A stretch of 64,000 nt of DNA from Cladophialophora immunda (taxonomy: Eukaryota; Ascomycota; Eurotiomycetes; Chaetothyriales; Herpotrichiellaceae), in the NCBI RefSeq assembly GCF_000835495.1, contig NW_015622541.1, positions 2,294,001 through 2,358,000 on the forward strand, written 5' to 3'. Positions 20,528-32,070 of this stretch are shown in pieces. Position numbers and translations under genes: made by a program. Below the pieces are notes generated by a model. That model ran no database searches. It worked only from the letters and a program-made list of their open reading frames with translations, and was not told where the DNA came from. Each line of letters begins with the position of its first letter. The first letter of the stretch is position 1.

Positions 20528-22935
20528 ATGAGTCTCCGCAAGCGTCGGGCTAGCGACGGTGGTCAGCCAACAGCCAAATATGCTCGTACCGAAACTACGG
20601 ACTCTCGACTTGATCAGGTGAAAGGACTTCGCCTAATATATTATCATCGTTCTAATTTCCATGGTAGGAGACGACTGGATCTTCTGACTTTCCTGAGGTC
20701 CGTGGCGACTTCAAAATAGTGGTCAAACTTAGATCCACGTCCAAGGCTGCCCGCAACGACCCAAAACTCACACTGCCTCAACGTGAGCTATACCGAAAGA
20801 TCCTCTCAGAACAGTCTAATGGAGGACCAGCTACTGCAAGACATCGCGCAGCAGCTTACTTTGCAGCCCGTCGTCTCAAACCATCTCACGACGAAGACGA
20901 ATCCGAATCCGATAAGCAGTCAAAAACCACCAGTGAGAATGGCGATGCTGGCAATATTCACAAAAACTACTCCCTCGAAAGGGTACCCATGAGCATGGGA
21001 GAGACCGGGAAAGGTATCGATGAAGAAGAAAGTCAAGGAGACGATGTCGTGACTTGCCAGCATGGCGAGCAGATCGAAGGTGGTGCCGAACATGAAAGTG
21101 AGGACGACGACGAAATTGACGACGGCTACGATGAAAGTGACATGGACGTCGAAGATGACAGTAATGAAGACACTAGCGAGGACGAAGATCGCTCCGATTT
21201 TGATCCAGATTATGAGTTCGAGTGGCTAGAACCAATCGTTGTCGAAGCAATTCCTACTGCAAACCTAGACGAACACGGCGAGCCGATGAGGGTTGCATAC
21301 TGCGATGCGAAGTTGATTAGAAGAGGCCAAATCCGGGATGATTTCTATGGACAGATGGAGCCACCTTCAAACGAGACATCAATGCTCGCGCTTGACCTGT
21401 TCGACCGGTATGGTCGACTGAGATCTGAGTTCAAAACCCACCCGGTCATCAAGGGAACTGGTGTCTGGGGTCAGGAACTGGATCACGGGGATATACTCCT
21501 CATTGAAGAAGTCTTTGTCAACAAAGACTACCGCAGACAAGGACTTGGTCGAAGAATGATTGAGTCACTGTTGACACGGGCCTGGGAGAAGACGTGGTCT
21601 TTCTTTGCTTTCGTCTGGCCAACCTTCTTGAGATTGAACGACCTCCGCCGAGAATGGGACAGCTTACCAGACGATGCGGAAAGACGTAAATTGGAAGAAC
21701 GCGAACATGACCGGGCTACCATGTTTTACAGGTCTTTAGGATTTCGAAGGGTGGGATCCACCATCTGGTTTGCGTTGGCTCCCAACAACGATCATCCCTC
21801 TCACCAGCTTGCCTCAATAGAGGACTTCAACCCCCCAAAGCCGCCTTCAACCTCTCTCCATTCCCTCTTGGCCCCATTACAGCAGATTGCCGACCCTCCT
21901 CCGTCCCCTCTCGTCCGAATATTGAACCCGCAGCCTCGCGAATCCCCAGACTTTCTTGACGTGCTCCAGAACTGTATGCAAGAAAATGGCTCAGCTGACG
22001 CCTGCTGGACGAGTAAGGATAAGCATGGCAATACAGTCCTTCATCTGACTGCGTCAATATTCAACGTTGCGTGCGTGGAATGGGTTTTGAAGCAAGATTT
22101 CGGAGCTCGGCTTCTTGAAATGCGCAACAATCGGGGCGAAACCCCTCTGGAATTAGTGCAATTCAAACTTGAAAGACTCCGCACGCAGAAGGTTGTCAAT
22201 CAATTGACCATACCTGTCTCCGACCGATTCGAAGGACATAATGATGATGCTGTCCGTTGTTTGGTCTTGCTGAAAGGACTGGAGTCTGTGGAGTCTCTCG
22301 GAGAGCTCCACGATCCGGATGCCTTGCAGCGAATAGTTGGCGGATGCACGTGCGGACAATGTCTGGGGGGTTTTTTGAGTCCTAGGATGTCGCACGCTCT
22401 CCTATGTCAGGCTCACCTCGGATACGATATGATGAATGGTGACCTAGATCAGTTGCCCGGGCTAGACTGGGTCGAAGATTGGGAGAATTATCTCGGTTAC
22501 TTGCCTTCGAAGGTGCTGGACAACCTCACTACGAACAAGTCCATGCGTCAGGGCTTTGTGAATCTCTGGCTGCACGTTGGGACCTGTCTGGAGAAGGGGG
22601 CCGTGCCTAACACATCCAATGTGTTGGACGTTGTTAGATCTGCTCGCGAGTGGCCTCCTGCTACCAGAAATTTTCTTCAAAGAGGAGGCACCGTGGAGTC
22701 AGTGTTTCTGGCGATATGTAGAGAGGCCATCAAGGAGGACAAGTGGACGGGAGGTGGGGAGTACCAGGAGATAATTGGCGAGGAAATTGGAAACCTACCT
22801 GAGTGTAGGAATGACTGTGAGTTTGGCTATGTTAGTGGTATGTGCGGTTACAGGCGTATTTGTCTCAGACCGACAGTGGATATGATGGGCAATCGTCTTG
22901 ACGAGGACGGAAACATTATCGATTCGGGACTGTAG
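20528..22935 (+). CDS. GNAT acetyltransferase-like protein with ankyrin-like segment
   Basis: Exon 1 (20528-20617, 30 codons) and exon 2 (20668-22935) give 785 aa; the 50-bp intron is GT-AG. The N-terminus is basic (MSLRKRRASDG). Residues of about 120-200 are strongly acidic. A GNAT domain follows, with the acetyl-CoA loop VNKDYRRQGLGRRMIESLL near residues 310-330. Then comes a proline-rich linker, an ankyrin-like pair (DKHGNTVLHLTASIF near residue 480) and a long C-terminal part with several Cys (GGCTCGQCLGG). The combination suggests an intracellular acetyltransferase with protein-binding modules. Its substrate is unknown and I know no named homologue. The acidic tract and basic N-terminus hint at a nuclear location. 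Confidence 0.8.
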
Positions 22936-23658
22936 CTGATCCGCAAGCCGGTATGCCAGCCACTTTTGGAAAATATTGTCAACCAGACCACGTAGTAATT
23001 GGGAGGTGCCGAAGTGTCCGTCAGCGCCGGCGAAGAAGAGCAGTCAAGAGCACTCCCTGAAGATGACTGCCTCAAGATGTGAAAACCTAGTTAGCGATGG
23101 AGGCACTGATGAGCGGCTGCGCATCCCGTGGTGGCAGCTAGGGAGCCCTTCGTAGAACTCCCCCCCCCCCCCAATTGGCTTGTGACGTCCCGCCGATCAG
23201 ACTTGGTTTGCATGGGCAAGGGAAACGGAACTTTTGCTTGCCGCTGGTCGTAGCGGCGGGCTCATGTTCAGCAAGCTTGGTTCACGCCGCGCGTGCTGTC
23301 ACAATCACGAACTGGGGTACCGAGGTGCATGGTGGCGTCGTGCCGTTGTTATACCATTGTGGTACCAAGCCATGTTAAGTGGCAGTGAAGCGCCTTGCTG
23401 GGCGGTGGCTCGCGGTGTGGTCCAGGCAACAGTCTGGGTTGCCTACAGTACCGTGCTGCGACAGAATCCTGGTGGATTCTTATCGTGCTTTGGCAGAGGG
23501 GACTCCCAAAATCGAGGCGCGAGACTGGCTCTGCCGCCCTGGTACTGTGAATCTGCCACCATATATCTCTCATGGCAGATGCAAAGCCAGACTTCTGAAC
23601 CGAAGATAGTATGTGTCTAGAACAACGGCAATTACTTCAAACGCACCCAACACACCAC
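22936..23658. other. Intergenic with poly-C tract
   Basis: Contains a run of 13 C at 23160-23172. No gene is recognised. It separates the GNAT-ankyrin gene from the Hsp70-like pseudogene. Confidence 0.5.
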
Positions 23659-25624
23659 GATGGATGTGCTCAATTCAGACATCGCCCTAGGTACCTGCGA
23701 AGAGGAGCCGCCGCCTGTCAGCAACTACGTCGTCGCCGTAGATTTCGTCACTGCATTCTCATACGTGGCTTTCGTGAGCCACACCCACGAACACTAGCGA
23801 TAGTACATTGCCTTGAATTATATCGAGCTGGTTGGCGACTATCTAGATTGGGTCGACACCAATGCGCAGATACGAGACGTGCCGACAGAGCTTTGGTACC
23901 CAAACCCAGGCCATCAGACAGATGGAACCAACAGCTTTGTGATTGAGGAGCAGATGGCGGACCAGGTGCAATATTCCAAAACAGGCGATGATGGCAATTC
24001 ATTGTAGTCGGATTCAGAATCTGAGTCCAGCACGTACCATCGCGAGGCACCGAAGCCCCCGACGTCTACCCATACAACTCCAGAGTTGTTTTGGGGATAC
24101 AGCGTGGCTCATCAGCTGGACATCGCCGAAGCGTTCGACAGCTCCAAACGTGTTGGTCGGTTTAAGCTCTTGCTTCACGATGGGCCGGAATCTGCGAAGG
24201 CAAGGGCACTCCTAGAAGAGGCATGTGTCATGTTGAGGAAGAACGGGCTGATCGAGGACGACACTGATCTGATCGCTCATTATCTTGAGCAGCTTTTCAG
24301 GCATACTCGCTCGAGATTGGTGGAGGACGGGTACACAGAGGATTCAAAGGTTGAGTTTGTGCTTTGCATCCCTGCAATTTGGAAAGCGTGTGCCTCGAGG
24401 AAGATGCAAGCTGCCATGGCACAAGCGATTCGAAGATCCAACTTTGGGAAGCCTCAAAACAAGAGCATCGACAACTTGTTTATTGTTTCAGAGCCACAAG
24501 CTGCTGCAACAGCGGCTGTACAGAGTAACAAGGCCCACTTCAGAGTAGGTCCCGACCCGAGATAGTCTATCACGCGTTATGCGAACTCATGCGCCTTAGG
24601 CTGGGGAAACGGTTCTCATTCTCGACGCTGGCGGAGCAACGGTAGACGCAGCGACATACACCGTTGGCAATACGGTGCCTCTACGCTTCGAGAAAGAAGT
24701 GGTTGAACTTGGAGATCTGTCAGGGTATGGATCGGGTATCCTGGGCCAACAAGATGCAGGTGCACTTTGTGGATCAACCTGCATCAACGAACGATACGAA
24801 GAGGTGTTGGTCGAAAAGCTCAATGAGCACTATCTGTGGCAGGAAGGGTGATAGATCCCGATTCATTGACCGCTTAGTTATTGCGTTTGAAAGGATCCAC
24901 AAGAAGAAGTTGGACGAGATGTTCTCCGACAACATCACTTGGTATCATATCCCAGTGCCGGGTCTTCGGGCCAACCAGAGAAAGAACTTCCTAACCAACA
25001 GACTCTGCCTTCGGCGGTGAGCAGGAACTTGAACCGTCTTGGAAAAGCCCGGCATCTCACAGATCTACAGAAGCGAGACCAAGGAGCTCTTCAGAGACTC
25101 TGCGGAAAAGTGGTGGAGGTGATGGAGAAATAGATCAGAGCCGCTAGGAGCAAGGAGAGGGATTCACGCTTTGTTACGGTATAGTCGGTGTCGGCCACAG
25201 GAAGCCTAACTGCTAATGATTGAACAGCAAGTGGTTTTAATGGGAGGCTACGGCTGGTCACGCTCCCTTGCGGCCCACCTGGAAAGCGTTCTCGCAAAGG
25301 ACGCTACGTACGACGGGATCGAGCTGAAATACCTAACTTCAGAACTGGCTGGGTCTGGATTAACGGATCACACAAGGAGCCGAGGCGATTGGAGAAGTAT
25401 CATGCGATGTATCCCACTTGAAGAACACGGATATGGCGAAAATGACGCCTGCGGCTGGTCGGGGCAGGTTTCCGTACTGGAAGGTCTTCGCAAGGCTGTT
25501 TGTCATTGTCGATGGGCGAAATATGCGCTATGAAGTGCGACTACGGAACGAGGGCACAGACCTGGCACCGAAAGCCGTGGGCCAAGAGAGCCTGGCTCCC
25601 GCGTTTCTGCCAGGCACCGCATAG
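23659..25624 (+). pseudogene. Hsp70/actin-like ATPase family protein, decayed
   Basis: The sequence follows the fungal Hsp70-like (Hsp12A-type) family from start to end but in broken frames. It has VAVDFVTAFSYVAFV, where the phosphate-loop Gly of DFGT is Val; PTELWYPNPG; a long intact block FWGYSVAHQLDIAEAF to 24545; an intron at about 24546-24599; then ETVLILDAGGATVDAATYTV; FIDRLVIAFERIHKKKLDE; QVVLMGGYGWSRSLAAHL; and a C-terminal end to 25624. Stops occur near 23797-23805, at 24005, 24847 and 25131 (CAG to TAG), one G is missing near 25110, and a middle segment is lost near 25370. It cannot make a working ATPase. It lies directly upstream of an intact HET-NACHT-ankyrin gene. Confidence 0.82.
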
Positions 25625-26116
25625 CCTTAGCCATAACCCCGAAGCAGTAAACAGGCTCATCCGTCAGGCCTGTTTGCCGAAAGATCTGTGTCCATTAGTA
25701 GGGCAGTATGGTGGAGCAGAGGAGCCACTTCTAACATCATTGAGTTAGTCCGACACGCTTGGAGGTATCACGGATGTAGGGTCTTTTCATTGCCACGTAA
25801 CTCCGGGGCGCCTTAGGGCTCGCCAAGCCCGTGCTCAGGATGGCACAGCCACACCTCAGAATGACCGAATCATGGCTGATGTCGCCGTGAGGCTGTGTTC
25901 ACGGCCTGCCCACCAGATACTTGCGCCTTACCCTGCGTGCGAACAAGGCGCAGCCTGATGAAGCGACATAGGCAAGATGGGGACTGCAGTGATCATCGTA
26001 ATTGTGAACTTCTTCCCTTGTTCCATAATCTAGTGTGCACGACGCGTAAGGTCGTTGCACACCATTTCTGCTCAGCTTGCCGTCACGGCGGCCGCAGGGT
26101 CGACCAAACCCTCACT
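25625..26116. promoter_or_regulatory. Upstream region of HET-NACHT-ankyrin gene
   Basis: The frame of the downstream gene is open back to 25895, but that part is Cys-rich and unlike HET proteins, so I treat it as 5' UTR or promoter rather than coding. Confidence 0.45.
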
Positions 26117-29100
26117 ATGCGCTTCCTACAAGTCACTGACGGTGGAGAGTTGAGCCTCACCGAGGACCTGGGCGAATCTTCTACACCCTACGCCGTCTTA
26201 TCCCATACGTGGGGCCACAAGAACGACGAAGTCAGCTTCCATGACGTTGAGAACAGGACAGAAAAGACAGAAAAGACAGTAAAGAGCAAGGCTGGATACA
26301 CGAAAGTGTCATTTGGAATCAGGCAAGCACGAGTCGATGGGATAGACCTTTTCTGGGTGGATACTTGCTGCATCGACCAGAACAGTTCCGCGGAGCTGAC
26401 AGAAGCCATCAACTCTATGTTTCGATGGTATCAAAAGGCGGCCAAATGCTATGTCTATCTCTCGGATGTACGTGTGGACCCGAACCTCCAATCGTCTACG
26501 AGCCGTTCCTGGGAACCTGCCTTTCGATCCAGTCGGTGGTGGAGGCGTGGATGGACACTACAAGAGCTCCTGGCGCCGACTGTAGTTGAATTTTACTCCG
26601 TGGAGGGTATACGGTTAGGGAGCAAAGAGACGCTAGAAGCGCTTATCAACGAGATTACCGAAATTCCACTATCGGCTCTGCGGGGCGCGACCTTGGACAC
26701 ATTTACCGTGGATCAACGCCTTCAATGGGCTAAAGGTCGCCGTACGAAGAGATGCGAAGACGAAGCTTACTGTCTTCTGGGAATCTTTGGCGTCTTCATG
26801 CCTCCAATATATGGGGAAGGCGACGACAATGCATATAGGAGGCTATTGGATGAGATCGACAGAGCTTCGCGGAACCAGTACAATGGCCGCTTGGGCCCTT
26901 ACGTGCTTACGACACGGCCAGAGCAGACGAGAACGGCACCCGTCTTCGGCAACAATCTGTTGCCGCTTGGACTTCCCATGGGATCTGGTGTCGACCAGAG
27001 AAATAATGCCTTTGCAGCGCTTAAGAAACGAAGTCCGCAGCATCTTTCTTGTGAGGTGGACAAGTACTGGAACTATTTCAAGAAATACAACTACGACAAG
27101 GCTCTTTCTCGCGCATCCATTGCAGCCACAGGATCCTGGAACTGGTTCACCAGCCACGCTGATTTCTGCAAGTGGTCATCGTCAGCAGTCAGACCAGTAA
27201 AGGATCCTCCGCAATTCTTCTGGGTGATCGGGTCGACCGGGACAGGAAAATCGGCCCTAGCCGCTTACACGATTGAAATCCTGCGAAAGAGGCAGCCCAC
27301 GTCGTCGAACGGCACACCTCTAGTCCTATACAGCTTACATGAAGTGCCCAACAACCAAAATAGTAGCCAGATGATCTGTGTCTTGATTCACCAAATCTTG
27401 GAATGGCATCCAAGTCTACGAGAAGCAGCATACCTGAGGGACATGGGTGCATTTGGTCATCTCACATATCATTGGAACCGACCAACGACACATCTTTGGC
27501 CCTTGTTGAAAAGTCTTCTCACGCAAGCTCTGAATCATGTGGACACAATATTCATCGTGTTGGACGAGGTTTACAGACTAGATTTTGAGCCTCAGAAAGA
27601 GTTCATCGAGCAGCTAAGATCCTGCGAAGGCGATATCCGAATTCTGCTTTCCTGGAGGCCATCCAGCGGACGACATTCTTCGGACGACACACTTCTCGCC
27701 GAAGGCAAACCAAACGCGGTGATTCTGGATCTTGAAGACGACCAGTGTGCGATGTCCGGTATTGACAGTGACCTAGATCATTATGTGAGAGTTGAGCTAC
27801 AATCAGCAGCCTTCGAACATTTCTCAGAGGCTGTCAAAGTTCAGACATTGAAAAGCCTTAGACAATCAGCTGGCTTCACCTTCCTAACGACTAGCCTTAC
27901 CCTCGCCTGGCTGTCAATGGCTCAATCGAAAGACACAGATCAAATTCTGGCGCAGCTCTCATGCTTTCCAGTCGACATTGAAGAAATTTACAAGAGGCTT
28001 CTAGACGGATTGCGACATATCTGTGACGATACTAGCGTCATTCCAGAAGTTCTTAAAGCCCTGATGTTTGGGTTTGAGTCTTACACCCTTGCAGAGATGA
28101 CCGCCGTCGTCGACTGGTTTCGCTACGATGCTGGGCATCGCATCTCCCCGAAAGACCTGCGCTTTGCTCTCGGTCATTGTCGTCCCCTGATTACTCTGAG
28201 AGGCAAGACTGAGAGAATCCAATTCTGCCATCGCTCTGCTAGATCCTTTTTGCTGTCATATCTCTCTGCTCTTTCCCCTCAAGATTCGTTCTCTATGAAC
28301 AGCAAATACAGTCACCAACAGCTAGCAAGCATGTGTCTCTCAATCATGGTATCAATGAAGCACGTGAAATGGCCACCTAAGCGACTTTACTACGGCGATC
28401 TCCTACAGCCTATTTTCAACCAAAAGCTCCTTTCAGGGTATGCCTTCCGTCATTGGTATCGACATCTGCACGCAGCTTGCCAATCAAAAACATTTGGGGA
28501 TCTTTCACGGGAGCTTGTTGAAAACGTCCGACAATTCAGTAGGCTTTGGATGGAGCCTGACACCGACACCGAGAGCCTTCGTCATGTGATTATCAACCTC
28601 GGCGAAGTGTCTGGCGCTGAAGATTTTCAACGCAAACTGCATCGATTTGAACTGTTCTGCGCCCTAGGTCTCACATCATTCGTCCAGGCCATATTGGATA
28701 GCAAAGTCAAAATCATTAACATACCTGTGTTCAAGAAGCGTTTCGAGAAGGCCCTAGCCCTTTCAATCAAGCATGGCCACCTAGAGACCGCTAAGATGCT
28801 CATCAAGCGTTATAAAATCACGTGTTTGGATGGCCCGGCTTACAATGGCCTTCTCCTGGCCACTGCTCGGCTGGGTATGCGTGAACTCATGGAGCTGGTC
28901 CTAAAATTGCGCAAACGTGAACCCATGGAGGTCAATATGGCCCACGGAGCCGCCGTCCTCACAGGTAACCGGGACGTTTATCAGGCTCTGTCCAAGGGCA
29001 AAGCTTTTCAAGGTCAAGGAAGGTGGGGAGAAACAATTCTCCATGCTCTATTCTCAGAAAGGTCCACAAATCTAAGTGGCACAGACTTGTCAGACGCCGC

Positions 29101-29770
29101 TCGAGTGAGAATGCTCGTCACGCAACAAGGCATCGACCCCAACGTGAAAGAACAATCAATGGGGAATACCGCGTTGCATCTGGCTTGTTGGAATGGGTTT
29201 GGTCCAGTTGCTGTAGATGAACTCATCGCCGCTGGTGCCAACACCCTGAGCCAGAACAAGTTCGGCTGGACTCCATTGCATCTGTGCGTTCGGTACGGCC
29301 GGTTTGAGACGACAGAACTGCTGATTAAAAAGGGAGGAAGAGCGCTTGTTGAAAAGCTGACAAGAAACCGCAACTCGGCGCTTCACTGGGCTACGGAGAC
29401 CATGTCTGCGAACACCTGTTTTGACAGTCTATGTTGCCCTGTTCTCTACCAAAGGGAGATCTATGAAGAACAACGCATTAGATCGGTGAAGCTGCTCCTT
29501 GAGAATGGAGCGAATCACCTCCTCATGAACGCGAGAGGAGAGCCTGCGGGACGGAAGGCTCTCTCTGGACCCTCGGGTCAAGCACTCCTGAAGAGTATAC
29601 AAGCATTTAGCAACATTGAGAGGGTCTCAACTCATGCACAGCTGTCCGACTCGGAGACCGTAGGGGAGAGGTCGCCGGGTGAATGGGAACCGTCTCCTCT
29701 CATGACCTCTGAGTCGGACAGTGACATCCTCACAGATACTGCTCGTAGCTGGAGCGTAGCTGGAGCATAG
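26117..29770 (+). CDS. HET-NACHT-ankyrin NLR-like protein
   Basis: This is an intronless frame of 1217 aa from the ATG at 26117, chosen because MRFLQV with YAVLSHTWG shortly after is the standard HET N-terminus. The HET domain covers about residues 1-250 (YAVLSHTWG, FWVDTCCIDQNSSAELTEAI, RGWTLQELLAP). A NACHT-type NTPase follows, with P-loop WVIGSTGTGKSALAAY near residue 371 and Walker B TIFIVLDEV near 476. The C-terminal 350 residues carry ankyrin repeats (NTALHLACWNGFGPVAVDEL, GWTPLHLCVRYGR). Such proteins act as fungal NOD-like receptors in heterokaryon incompatibility or self/non-self recognition and can trigger cell death when the repeat domain senses a partner. Repeats diverge in sequence, so high-copy unit conversion is not evident. 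The gene looks intact. Confidence 0.93.
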   Translation: MRFLQVTDGGELSLTEDLGESSTPYAVLSHTWGHKNDEVSFHDVENRTEKTEKTVKSKAGYTKVSFGIRQARVDGIDLFWVDTCCIDQNSSAELTEAINSMFRWYQKAAKCYVYLSDVRVDPNLQSSTSRSWEPAFRSSRWWRRGWTLQELLAPTVVEFYSVEGIRLGSKETLEALINEITEIPLSALRGATLDTFTVDQRLQWAKGRRTKRCEDEAYCLLGIFGVFMPPIYGEGDDNAYRRLLDEIDRASRNQYNGRLGPYVLTTRPEQTRTAPVFGNNLLPLGLPMGSGVDQRNNAFAALKKRSPQHLSCEVDKYWNYFKKYNYDKALSRASIAATGSWNWFTSHADFCKWSSSAVRPVKDPPQFFWVIGSTGTGKSALAAYTIEILRKRQPTSSNGTPLVLYSLHEVPNNQNSSQMICVLIHQILEWHPSLREAAYLRDMGAFGHLTYHWNRPTTHLWPLLKSLLTQALNHVDTIFIVLDEVYRLDFEPQKEFIEQLRSCEGDIRILLSWRPSSGRHSSDDTLLAEGKPNAVILDLEDDQCAMSGIDSDLDHYVRVELQSAAFEHFSEAVKVQTLKSLRQSAGFTFLTTSLTLAWLSMAQSKDTDQILAQLSCFPVDIEEIYKRLLDGLRHICDDTSVIPEVLKALMFGFESYTLAEMTAVVDWFRYDAGHRISPKDLRFALGHCRPLITLRGKTERIQFCHRSARSFLLSYLSALSPQDSFSMNSKYSHQQLASMCLSIMVSMKHVKWPPKRLYYGDLLQPIFNQKLLSGYAFRHWYRHLHAACQSKTFGDLSRELVENVRQFSRLWMEPDTDTESLRHVIINLGEVSGAEDFQRKLHRFELFCALGLTSFVQAILDSKVKIINIPVFKKRFEKALALSIKHGHLETAKMLIKRYKITCLDGPAYNGLLLATARLGMRELMELVLKLRKREPMEVNMAHGAAVLTGNRDVYQALSKGKAFQGQGRWGETILHALFSERSTNLSGTDLSDAARVRMLVTQQGIDPNVKEQSMGNTALHLACWNGFGPVAVDELIAAGANTLSQNKFGWTPLHLCVRYGRFETTELLIKKGGRALVEKLTRNRNSALHWATETMSANTCFDSLCCPVLYQREIYEEQRIRSVKLLLENGANHLLMNARGEPAGRKALSGPSGQALLKSIQAFSNIERVSTHAQLSDSETVGERSPGEWEPSPLMTSESDSDILTDTARSWSVAGA

Positions 29771-30308
29771 CTGGAGGCTGAAACGGGGAGCGGTGCATCG
29801 CTGAATTTTCCCTTCTCAGCACAACAGAAAGCGCCGGAGTCTGGATTTCACGACGGCTCTAAATAGGCCTGAAACGGCCACAGGTGATGGATATAGGAGA
29901 CAGTCTACATAGTAAGGATTCTGACGATGGATATAGCAGGGAATCTCAAGGGCTGGGCTTACGACAGTCCGGTGAATTCATGGTCCTCCGTATACAGCCT
30001 AGAACTACACACAGTACAGCCTCATGGCCTGACAAGCACTCCCCAAACACTGCTCAGAGCTCCTTCTAATCGAGGCGGACGCTGCACCGCCCCCCCCCCC
30101 CCCCAAACCAAAAAAAGGAAACGCACAAGCGATGCATCCAAGTCTCATATTATTCTATCCCGATTTGATTGGATTTGACGAGTTGCAAGAAGCCATTTTC
30201 TGGGCTGTACGGGCCGAGGCCCCGAGTGTTGCGTCCGTAGGCACTAACCAATGGCTTGGATGAAGGAATCAGCAAACCCATCCAACGCGTCACCACACGG
30301 ATGGTAGG
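29771..30308. other. Intergenic with poly-C tract
   Basis: A run of 15 C occupies 30090-30104, followed by an A-rich run. No gene is supported. Confidence 0.5.
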
Positions 30309-30435
30309 ATCGAAAGTTTCCAGGCAGCAGGCTTGGCCGAAACGAATGAGGGGGACGGCTGGACAAGTGTAGCCGAGGGCCCAAAGGGGATCCTCTGAGC
30401 CCGAACCGGCCTCTGCGGATGGGCATCAGGGCAGC
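30309..30435 (+). repeat. Dispersed repeat, copy 2
   Basis: Matches 19332-19457. This copy keeps more C where the other has T, so it is closer to the presumed original sequence. Flanking sequence downstream (GTGCTCGGGCG near 30458) also resembles the arm of the hairpin beside copy 1, suggesting both derive from one longer element. Confidence 0.75.
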
Positions 30436-30555
30436 GCTCCCTGTGGCTCGTCTAGTGCTCGGGCGTGCCCCTCCAGTGCTCCCCGTACTCTGCCGTGGCT
30501 CCCTCGATGCTCCGTCACGTGCCCAATTAAAACGGCCTAGCTCCCTTTCCCAAAC

Positions 30556-30620
30556 GAAAATGGTAATGGACGAGGCGCTGTTTGGGGCATATAATATATA
30601 TGTATACATATCATCCCCAA
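30556..30620 (+). repeat. Short AT-flanked repeat, copy A
   Basis: The block GGTAATGGACGAGGCGC, followed by GGGGCATATAATATATATG, recurs with changes at 63053-63120. A TATA-like run follows the block. This resembles the promoter part of a solo LTR, but I cannot define element ends. Confidence 0.6.
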
Positions 30621-32070
30621 ATCGTCGTCCCTCGCACCTATCCGGCTGACTCATCCCCGGCCGCTTTGCTCTTCCGCTAACGACTATTTAGTCGACTTAC
30701 TCCCCCGTCCGCTCTCTTCTGCTCCCTTCTTCTCTTTCGCGCTCCCCTTCCACTTTCTCCTACTCGCCCACGGCTCTAGCCCGCTCCTGCCGTTCTCCCT
30801 CTCTCTCTTACGGGCTAGTGAGGCTCCCATTCGGGCTCCAGTCTCCCAGGCGCTAATGTTGCGCACATCTAGCCTGGTAGTAACTCTACCCGATCACATC
30901 GACAAGGGCCAGTTTCGGCCCTGATGTAAAGTTGGATCCTAGAGAGGATACCCTACTTTGTCGCTACTGGACGGGGTCAAACGAATCCCCCAGTTCTGTA
31001 GGGCTACGCTTCTCTTCCTCTCTTCCTCTCACTGTCTTCTCTTCCTCTTCCTCTCTCGGTCCTCATATTTTCCCCTGCCCTCCCTCTACTTCTCGTGCGA
31101 ATCCCTCCTTGTTCGCGTTTCGTCGTACTTTAACCCTCCCTCCCCAGTCGTCTTCTTTTCCTTCCCCCTCGGCGCTCGTCTTTCTTTGATCTCCTGCTCC
31201 ACTGCTGCAACCTGGATTCCAGCAATATGATTCGACAAGTCATACGTACAGAACAGTGAGATTGTTCGTTTTGCAACTTCGCTCTTCATCGACTCATCAA
31301 AATTTGTCCTTTTGTGTGATAATACATGAGCCAATCCAGCTGGCTTCCCCAAGATTTGTGGTACAGTTTTCTGCCGTCTCAATCCAAGCAAGGAGATGTA
31401 AGAATGAATTAGAACGAAAGAGAGCCGCCTGATGCGTGCAATGAGCGCGTTCGATCACGGGGGTCAGGCTCGGAGTTGGCAACGAGGGCTTGATGATAGA
31501 TATGACAGCGAGGCTTAGGAAGGTGGACGTGGTTATACAGGAAGGGGAGCAGCGATGGGCGCGGACTTCCGGGGGGGGGGGGGGGAGTGGAATAAAAGAT
31601 CTGGACGTGCAAAAGGTTTACACCTCTTGGATCAGGTATGAATGTCGTGATATTAAGCTGCCGACGGCCACGTCAATTTCAACAACGCCCGTGGCCGTCA
31701 CGGCATTTCATCGTCGGTGCTTTTCATCAGACACTTCGCAACGGGATCAGTCCCCGGGCCATGCCTATCGGGCTGATGCCTCATCTCCAGAGGTTGCAAC
31801 TGATATTCGGCGTGCGAGACTTCTGAGCGGCGAGGATCTGACGATTGGTTGGTGCCGAAGTGATCCTGCTCTTCTGCTTCACTAAGCGCAACGGTCTCAT
31901 GGTCACTGTTTCGCCCGTGATCTGAAACGATTGAGGGCGTGAATCGCAAAGAGGGTGAATGTTCCTCACGGCCCGAGATCAACGGGCCGGCCACTCCTTC
32001 ATGTCCAGTTGTCTCGTCGCCAGCTTCCTCTTCTGGAGTGTCGAGTTCGTCCTGTGGTACAGACACGAGT
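30621..32070. other. Pyrimidine-rich repeat-like DNA with poly-G tract
   Basis: From about 30680 to 31200 the plus strand is strongly C/T-rich; a run of 15 G lies at 31571-31585. A 122-codon minus-strand frame (31698-32066) abuts the DUF3433 gene, but I cannot link it by a frame-keeping intron and its status is open. Confidence 0.45.

Noticed and set aside
25895..26116. N-terminal extension of the HET protein
   Set aside because: The added 74 residues are Cys-rich and unlike HET N-termini; the ATG at 26117 gives a standard start.
31698..32066. 122-codon minus-strand frame after the DUF3433 gene
   Set aside because: No frame-keeping intron joins it to the gene and the peptide is low-complexity; left uncalled.
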